The position numbers were made by a program, and so were the translations under genes. A stretch of DNA of 27,209 bases, from the IMG/VR virus record IMGVR_UViG_3300013093_000219, positions 1 through 27,209 of that record; one strand, written 5' to 3'. This DNA is from a virus. Of this stretch, positions 23,097-27,209 are shown one piece after another (the stretch's first letter is position 1; each line of letters opens with the position of its first letter). Under the pieces are notes generated by a model, which ran no database searches, had not been told where the DNA came from, and saw nothing but the letters and a program-made list of their open reading frames with translations.

Positions 23097-23282
23097 ATGA
23101 ATACATATAAAATTACAGAAAATGAATTTTCAGCACTTACACGCATGATAGATTTTGCGGAGTATTGGCTACAAGATAGAGAATCAGGTAACGAACAATG
23201 GAGAATGGATAACGAAGATGTAATGGTCGCTGTACAGGCAATGCAAGACATCATAGAAAGGGCTGGATATGAAAATAGTTAA
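23097..23282 (+). CDS. Unknown small helical protein
   Basis: I start at the ATG at 23097, with AAAGGGG upstream; an in-frame GTG at 23034 lies within the previous gene. The 61-aa product is helical and acidic, with LTRMIDFAEYWLQDRES and VMVAVQAMQDIIERAGY. Unknown. Confidence 0.55.
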   Translation: MNTYKITENEFSALTRMIDFAEYWLQDRESGNEQWRMDNEDVMVAVQAMQDIIERAGYENS

Positions 23283-23430
23283 ATGGGCGTTAGTCGCAAC
23301 ACTAGAGGACGGCACTACGCAGGATATCTCTCCTTACGTCGATGAATTTGTAGCAAGAGCGTTAAACCATACTTGCGATTATTGGGAAGACGAACACCAC
23401 GAAATTACAGAGGACGAGGAGACATTATGA
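23269..23430 (+). CDS. Short 53-aa acidic protein
   Basis: MKIVKWALVATLEDGT opens a strand, and the tail is strongly acidic (CDYWEDEHHEITEDEE). AAGGG precedes the ATG inside the previous gene, overlapping it by 14 nt. Unknown. Confidence 0.5.
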   Translation: MKIVKWALVATLEDGTTQDISPYVDEFVARALNHTCDYWEDEHHEITEDEETL

Positions 23431-23642
23431 AATTTATAGTTAAAAGTAGTAGTATTAGATGGGAAAATGGTAGTTTTTACGAAGAGTTTTCGTTTAAAGA
23501 AATTTTAAGAATGTTTTTAAATGGAGACACAGACGAAGAAAAAGATTATATGCTAGAGAATGTTGCAAATTTAAATGTTAACGAAAAATATATGCATGAA
23601 TTTTTTATGGATGATGTATACACTTTTAAGAGGATCGAATAA
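23427..23642 (+). CDS. Unknown small protein
   Basis: ATG overlaps the previous TGA (ATGA), so the start at 23427 is preferred over an earlier in-frame one inside the neighbour. GAGGAG lies just upstream. The 71-aa product reads KFIVKSSSIRWENGS, then FKEILRMFLNGDTDEEK. Unknown. Confidence 0.55.
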   Translation: MKFIVKSSSIRWENGSFYEEFSFKEILRMFLNGDTDEEKDYMLENVANLNVNEKYMHEFFMDDVYTFKRIE

Positions 23643-23818
23643 TGAAAACATATCAAATGCTAGTTACCACATCGTTTACCAAAGTAATTGAAATAGAGGC
23701 GGACGACAAGTATGATGCACGGGACAAGGCTTGGAATTGGATTGAAGAACATGATGCGTTGCATAACGCAGATATTGATACTGAAGTGACTTTCAACGGA
23801 GAGATTACAAATGGCTAA
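23642..23818 (+). CDS. Short 58-aa protein, alpha-beta
   Basis: MKTYQMLVTTSFTKVIEIEADDKYDARDKAWNWIEEHD has the look of the DUF-type phage peptides with 'strand, then ADxxxxAxxxA' helix. AGGA 7 nt before the ATG. It overlaps both neighbours by 1 and 8 nt. Confidence 0.55.
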   Translation: MKTYQMLVTTSFTKVIEIEADDKYDARDKAWNWIEEHDALHNADIDTEVTFNGEITNG

Positions 23819-24023
23819 GTATATTGTAGAGACTGAGTTTTTGTATGGGTGGGAGAACGTGTGGACTAACGGTGAGACTAACGAGCCGACCATGTACGAC
23901 ACGTTTGAAGAGGCGGAGGCAGAGTTAATCGACTTTATTGCAGACACCGTAGAGGACTACAAGGCAGGGTTTTTAGAGGCACCATACACCATTAATCAAT
24001 ACCGTATAAGGGAGGTAGCATGA
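23811..24023 (+). CDS. Small acidic alpha-beta protein
   Basis: The 70-aa protein MAKYIVETEFLYGWENVW has a TFEEAEAELIDFIADTVEDY helix and RIREV end. The 'strand, then F-EAEAEL helix' layout recalls small phage proteins of unknown function. GGAGA 9 nt upstream. It overlaps its left neighbour by 8 nt. Confidence 0.6.
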   Translation: MAKYIVETEFLYGWENVWTNGETNEPTMYDTFEEAEAELIDFIADTVEDYKAGFLEAPYTINQYRIREVA

Positions 24024-24277
24024 ATAAGAACCACAGGTTGGCGTTTAATGCGCTCAAGAAAATAGGTGCGCCAGTATACGAGCGCTCTGACATCCCAAAC
24101 TTTCAGATTAGTGCGGAGGGTTTAGCTTCGGATGCATACAAGGGCTACGACGACACTCAGATATGGGCGGACTACTGGACGTCAGGGTACATCAACCCAA
24201 GAATTGAGCAGATTTTAGAACGGTATGGTTTTCATGCCGAGTGGATTAACGCAGGTGAGATAGGGGTGTACGAATGA
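24020..24277 (+). CDS. Unknown small protein
   Basis: The 85-aa product begins NKNHRLAFNALKKIGAPVYE, with YKGYDDTQIWADYWTSGYINPRIEQILER split across its middle and helical end. GGGAGG lies 6 nt before the ATG. It ends in an ATGA overlap with the next gene. Unknown. Confidence 0.6.
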   Translation: MNKNHRLAFNALKKIGAPVYERSDIPNFQISAEGLASDAYKGYDDTQIWADYWTSGYINPRIEQILERYGFHAEWINAGEIGVYE

Positions 24278-24522
24278 ACGGGAAGATACCACACAAGTTA
24301 TTAAAACGCATACTGTCTGAGGTGGTGCCATGTAACGGGTGTGCGCACGTCCACAGGTGCGGACTGGCTAACATGGCTTGTCAGGACTTTATGGACTACG
24401 CCAACAAGGGTAAGTTTAGTAGCGAGACGCCAAGAGAGCCGACACAACGAATGTACGCCCACGTCTTTTGGGGTAGACAGATATCCGAGTCAACTCAAGT
24501 ATGGGATCATATTGATGGATAA
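24274..24522 (+). CDS. Small Cys-motif protein
   Basis: The 82-aa protein carries CNGC at residues 20-23, then Cys 29 and Cys 36 (CxxC-x5-C-x6-C), followed by QDFMDYANKGKF. Four spaced Cys suggest metal or iron-sulphur binding. Such small Cys clusters recur in phages but I do not know a proven role. The ATG overlaps the previous TGA. Confidence 0.6.
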   Translation: MNGKIPHKLLKRILSEVVPCNGCAHVHRCGLANMACQDFMDYANKGKFSSETPREPTQRMYAHVFWGRQISESTQVWDHIDG

Positions 24523-24655
24523 CAGACTAATATTCACAAAAAACAAAACCGTGTGGAAAGATTATATCTATGCTACAATATTTTCCATAGTGGTCGGTTT
24601 TATGTTAGCGACAGTTTATTTATACAAATTAGGAGAGTTACCATGTTTGAGATAG
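24515..24655 (+). CDS. Small membrane protein
   Basis: The 46-aa product has one predicted transmembrane helix, IYATIFSIVVGFMLATVYLY, after a charged N-terminus (MDNRLIFTKNKTVWKD). It overlaps both neighbours (8 nt and 13 nt). The ribosome-binding site is weak. It is the only membrane segment I saw in the rightward operon; function unknown. Confidence 0.55.
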   Translation: MDNRLIFTKNKTVWKDYIYATIFSIVVGFMLATVYLYKLGELPCLR

Positions 24656-24909
24656 TCGACGAGTTAGGAAAAGTAAACCAAGCCATCGCAGAGTTGGAGT
24701 CAACAGCCCGTAAGTTAAAAGCCGAGTTGGTGGCTAGGGGTAAGGGGACGTACGCTGGCGCACAGTTTGTTGCGGAGGTTCAGGAGTACGACCGCGCCAA
24801 CATCAGCGCCACGTTGGTGCGTGAGTTGGCTGACAAGGATTTTATATCGAAGGTAACACAAATTCAGCACATTAACTCGGTGGTGGTTAAGATGCAGAAG
24901 TCGGCTTAA
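24643..24909 (+). CDS. Small coiled-coil protein
   Basis: I start at the ATG at 24643 with GGAGAG upstream; earlier in-frame starts lie inside the membrane-protein gene. The 88-aa product has an N-terminal coiled coil (VNQAIAELESTARKLKAEL) and then a beta part (FVAEVQEYDRANISATLV). This layout is frequent among phage small proteins of unknown function. Its stop overlaps the sigma-factor start (TAATG). Confidence 0.6.
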   Translation: MFEIVDELGKVNQAIAELESTARKLKAELVARGKGTYAGAQFVAEVQEYDRANISATLVRELADKDFISKVTQIQHINSVVVKMQKSA

Positions 24910-25484
24910 TGAAAGATAATGACTCGCTTACAACGTACCTTCAGGGTATGTTGGCAGAAGACATCAAGGGGCTGACAAAGGACGAGGAGTACGGGCTGTC
25001 TAAGCGCATTCAGTCGGGTGACATGGATGCGCTGAACACGCTCGTACACCACAACTTAAGGCTGGTCGTCTTCATGTTGCGTAAGACGACAGCGTGGCAA
25101 CACAGCATCGTACCACCGGAGGACTTAATACAGATGGGCAACTTGGCACTAATTATGGCAGCCAAGAAGTGGACGCCCACTAAGAATGCACGGTTCGCCT
25201 CTTATGCAGGCAACTATATCTTGCGGTTTGTCACACGGCAGTTAGACAACAGCGAGCGAATGATTAGGCTACCAATTAACGTCGTCGAGGCAATTAAAAA
25301 GATGAACTACGTCGAGCGCCAGCTGAGGCAGGTGTTGGGACGTGAGCCAAAAACACAAGAGTTGGCGACCGAGATGGGGGTATCAACACGCAGGATAAGC
25401 CAGCTGAAGGGATACATTGTCCGCGAGCCGATATCCCTAGACACATTTTTGAACGACAAGAACGAGGAACTGCATGACGACTAA
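24909..25484 (+). CDS. Phage sigma-70-family factor lacking region 4
   Basis: The 191-aa protein aligns with primary sigma factors from region 1.2 to the region 3.2 finger. Residues 22-46 match region 1.2, 49-88 region 2.1-2.2 (NLRLVVFMLRK, EDLIQMGNLALIMAAKKW), 95-122 region 2.3-2.4 (RFASYAGNYILRFVTRQL, RMIRLP), 125-170 region 3 (LGREPKTQELATEMGVS), and 172-178 (REPISLD) the finger. It then ends in an acidic tail, so no region 4 (the -35 and beta-flap binding part) is present. The Trp pair used for promoter melting is Asn-Tyr (102-103), and the Gln that contacts base -12 is Arg (106). The start overlaps the previous stop, so translation is coupled. It probably directs late transcription, like T4 gp55. 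Confidence 0.85.
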   Translation: MKDNDSLTTYLQGMLAEDIKGLTKDEEYGLSKRIQSGDMDALNTLVHHNLRLVVFMLRKTTAWQHSIVPPEDLIQMGNLALIMAAKKWTPTKNARFASYAGNYILRFVTRQLDNSERMIRLPINVVEAIKKMNYVERQLRQVLGREPKTQELATEMGVSTRRISQLKGYIVREPISLDTFLNDKNEELHDD

Positions 25485-25809
25485 GCAACTGGAGTTAACC
25501 AAAGAACAACGGATAGCGTACGACCGATTTATTAGGGCGCGCGACAGGGTGACGAACGGTAAGACGTGGGTCCGACCGTCGGAGTTTGAGGGGTGCTTGG
25601 ACGTCGAGGCATTGAACCACCCGCTGTTTGTGGTTAACGAGCCGTACATGGACTACTTAGAGGCGTTTGATGCGTGGTTAGACATCGAGCCAAGATTCCG
25701 CCAAGAAGAGCGTATGAGGGCTAGTAGGGGGGACTACGGACTGGCGGACAGCTGGGACGATAGGGTAAGCAGGACACAGGATACGTTTTCCAAGATTAAA
25801 GGAGACTGA
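25474..25809 (+). CDS. Unknown protein co-translated with sigma factor
   Basis: This 111-aa, acidic, helical protein contains KEQRIAYDRFIRARDRV, then RPSEFEGCLDVE and YMDYLEAFDAWLDIEP. GAGGAA 7 nt before the ATG lies inside the sigma gene; the two overlap by 11 nt. The partner position invites a role as sigma co-factor, but I see no helix-turn-helix or other motif to support it. Confidence 0.6.
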   Translation: MTTKQLELTKEQRIAYDRFIRARDRVTNGKTWVRPSEFEGCLDVEALNHPLFVVNEPYMDYLEAFDAWLDIEPRFRQEERMRASRGDYGLADSWDDRVSRTQDTFSKIKGD

Positions 25810-25810
25810 C

Positions 25811-26032
25811 ATGGAAAGAGTAAAAGAGGGAAGTATGGGGGTGGCAAACTTGTACGACATCCACGATAAGGATGGAGACTTGATGCGGATCGAGGTCGTC
25901 GATTCCAAAGGTGAGTTTGTGTTCGATATTGTTTGGGACGAAAGAGAGTCACAGACAAAACAGAACAGGGACAACTTTAGAAAGTGGTCGAAGGAGGTCG
26001 TAAGGCGGTATGGTTATATTGTTACCGATTAA
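25811..26032 (+). CDS. Unknown small protein, last of the main rightward run
   Basis: The 73-aa, charged protein reads MERVKEGSMGVANLYD, then MRIEVVDSKGEFVFDIVWDE. AAAGGAG precedes the ATG. It is followed directly by the second AT-rich palindromic element. Unknown. Confidence 0.55.
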   Translation: MERVKEGSMGVANLYDIHDKDGDLMRIEVVDSKGEFVFDIVWDERESQTKQNRDNFRKWSKEVVRRYGYIVTD

Positions 26033-26050
26033 TTTACCCAAGAATGAACA

Positions 26051-26184
26051 ATTTGTACCAGTAGTACCAGTAGTACCACTTATTTATCTTTTTTTTTAAA
26101 TTTTTTTTTTTAAAAAAATAAATATAAAGAGAAGGGTAAAATACCCGTGCTACTAGTACTACCCAAACACAAATCAAGGACTTA
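26051..26184. repeat. AT-rich palindromic element, copy 2 (134 bp)
   Basis: Direct repeat of the element at 19997-20130, same length. Ends are conserved (first 17 bp and last 35 bp identical) while the A/T core differs. Arms at 26061-26073 and 26150-26162 pair with one mismatch. An extra small hairpin GGGTA/TACCC lies in this copy. It separates the sigma operon from the next gene run. Confidence 0.8.
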
Positions 26185-26215
26185 GCATAAAATATCAATG
26201 ACTTAGGAGAAAATA

Positions 26216-26410
26216 GTGATAAACGAGCATGATTTAAACGACTGGGACAACCTCCCACCAAAAAAGCCCCCACAAGGCGACGATACACCATCTGGCTACA
26301 TACCCCTTACCAAAGAAGAAAAACCGCTTGTAGGTACCTCTATTGGCTTCCAAATTGATTCTGACGGCGTAGAGGCAACCGTACAATTCAACATACCGTT
26401 TGGAAAATAG
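26216..26410 (+). CDS. Unknown small Pro-rich protein (GTG start)
   Basis: The 64-aa product has an acidic N-terminus, a Pro/Lys stretch (NLPPKKPPQGDDTPSGYIP) and a beta C-terminus. AGGAGA 5 nt before the GTG makes the GTG start credible. First gene after element copy 2. Unknown. Confidence 0.55.
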   Translation: MINEHDLNDWDNLPPKKPPQGDDTPSGYIPLTKEEKPLVGTSIGFQIDSDGVEATVQFNIPFGK

Positions 26411-26411
26411 C

Positions 26412-26573
26412 GTGTATAAAATATTTGATGAGGACAACAACTACATCCGCTGGGTTAGCCGTAAGGAAGAAGCACAGGCAATACTGGCTACCCGTACGGA
26501 CTGGACGGTTAGGTTTATAAGAACCCAACGTAAAGTCGTCGATTTAACGTCATTCGAAGACGCACCCTTTTAA
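26412..26573 (+). CDS. Short 53-aa protein (GTG start)
   Basis: MYKIFDEDNNYIRWVSRKEEAQAILA is followed by WTVRFIRTQRKVVDLTSF and an EDAPF end. The 'strand, EAQAI helix, WTVRFIR strand, xxAPF end' pattern recurs in phage small proteins. GGAAAA lies 10 nt upstream. Function unknown. Confidence 0.55.
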   Translation: MYKIFDEDNNYIRWVSRKEEAQAILATRTDWTVRFIRTQRKVVDLTSFEDAPF

Positions 26574-26584
26574 GGATAAACAAC

Positions 26585-26791
26585 ATGAACCAACGACTTA
26601 AAGAACTCGCAACCGAAGTTGGTATTAGTGTAGAATATCTAACAAACACAAAACAAATTGTGTTGCTTGAAAAGTTTGCGGAGTTGATCATTGAGGAATG
26701 TGGGGTGGCGTTACATCCTATGTTGCGAGATATGGTAAGCAGAGGGCAAGCGTTTGATTTGATTAAACAACATTTTGGAGTTGAAAAATGA
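26585..26791 (+). CDS. Unknown small helical protein
   Basis: The 68-aa product contains KFAELIIEECG and ends IKQHFGVE, a pattern common in phage early-region peptides of unknown function. AAGGATAAACAAC precedes the ATG. It overlaps the next start by 4 nt. Confidence 0.6.
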   Translation: MNQRLKELATEVGISVEYLTNTKQIVLLEKFAELIIEECGVALHPMLRDMVSRGQAFDLIKQHFGVEK

Positions 26792-27015
26792 CAGCAAATG
26801 AACTACCAGCAAATCAATTGGCTGATTTATTAGATGAAATTCCAGTAGGTGACTTTGAAAGCCTTGACAATCATCACTTTACTAGACAAGCAGCCACCAA
26901 GCTACGCCAGCAACAAGCTGAAATAGAAGCGTTGAAAAACGCAAGAGACTATTGGTGTTTGGCTTACAAAGATGTATTTAATAAATTGGAGACATTAAAA
27001 AATGACAGCAAATGA
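26788..27015 (+). CDS. Unknown helical protein, tandem paralogue 1
   Basis: The 75-aa product starts MTANELPANQLADLLDE and contains RQAATKLRQQQAEIEALKN, a short coiled coil. The next gene begins MTANELADWIE with QAATMLREQQ, so the two are tandem duplicates. AGTTG upstream is only a weak ribosome-binding site; translation is probably coupled. Unknown role. Confidence 0.55.
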   Translation: MTANELPANQLADLLDEIPVGDFESLDNHHFTRQAATKLRQQQAEIEALKNARDYWCLAYKDVFNKLETLKNDSK

Positions 27016-27209
27016 ATTAGCAGATTGGATAGAAAGGCAAGGTAATGGTGGTGCTGGAAATATGCACTCACAAGCAGCCACCATGTTACGAGAACAACAG
27101 AAAACAATCAACAAACTACTTCGGTGGGAAGAACACTATCTTGCAGTCATTGAGTCAATGAGCCAAGACAGCAAACACGCACTAAACCCCGCCCTAAGAA
27201 CCTATGACG
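27002..27209 (+). CDS. Unknown helical protein, tandem paralogue 2, partial
   Basis: The frame is open for 69 codons to the right edge. It shares MTANEL and QAATMLREQQ with the previous gene but then diverges into KLLRWEEHYLAVIESMSQ. It overlaps that gene by 14 nt. The C-terminus is not in the window. Confidence 0.55.
   Translation, partial: MTANELADWIERQGNGGAGNMHSQAATMLREQQKTINKLLRWEEHYLAVIESMSQDSKHALNPALRTYD

Noticed and set aside
1-27209. tRNA genes, CRISPR arrays and insertion sequences.
   Set aside because: No cloverleaf with a TTCRANNC arm, no spacer-like repeat array, no transposase frame. The regular repeats are coding collagen triplets.

Overview
The window looks like about half of the genome of a tailed bacteriophage, probably an environmental (freshwater-type) phage of a Gram-negative host. 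The evidence is a complete head-packaging module (large terminase, portal, scaffold-like protein, major capsid), fibres with collagen-like stalks, an S74 fibre chaperone, and a dense operon of tiny early-type genes. I see no tRNA, integrase, lysis or DNA polymerase gene. The host assignment is inference only.

Layout. Positions 1-19950 are all on the minus strand, read right to left: a 100-aa unknown, a free-standing intein-like (Hint/LAGLIDADG) protein, TerL, a 159-aa unknown, a portal with a long Gln-rich tail, a 74-aa unknown, a 63-aa unknown, a GroES-like co-chaperonin, a scaffold-like acidic protein, a 183-aa unknown, a small structural protein, the major capsid protein, a bidirectional terminator, three structural proteins, a giant collagen-like fibre ending in an S74 domain, a glycan-modification cluster (GT2-methyltransferase fusion, GT2, GT9-like), a second collagen-like fibre that stops just where an S74 domain would begin, and a tip-adhesin-like protein cut by the left edge. 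Positions 19990-21200 are a non-coding control region with an AT-rich palindromic element, a terminator-like hairpin, two identical 22-bp dyads, three 19-bp iterons and a near-consensus Fur box. From 21205 to the right edge everything is on the plus strand: about 20 small overlapping genes, mostly unrecognised, and one sigma-70-family factor. A second copy of the 134-bp AT-rich element lies at 26051-26184.

How it may work together. Five leftward sites share a strict bipartite motif, GGGCG-like, 16 nt, TGYATTAATA. They stand at the head of five successive leftward transcription units and I found no full copy on the plus strand. The rightward operon encodes a sigma factor with regions 1.2, 2 and 3 but no region 4. 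The simplest reading is an early-to-late switch: the sigma factor is made from the rightward operon and directs RNA polymerase to the five leftward late promoters. Three of these sites place the predicted +1 on the A of the start codon, so those mRNAs would be leaderless. The other notable item is the intein-like gene, which spans an intein from its first to its last residue with the splicing and nuclease residues substituted, and which overlaps the terL start.
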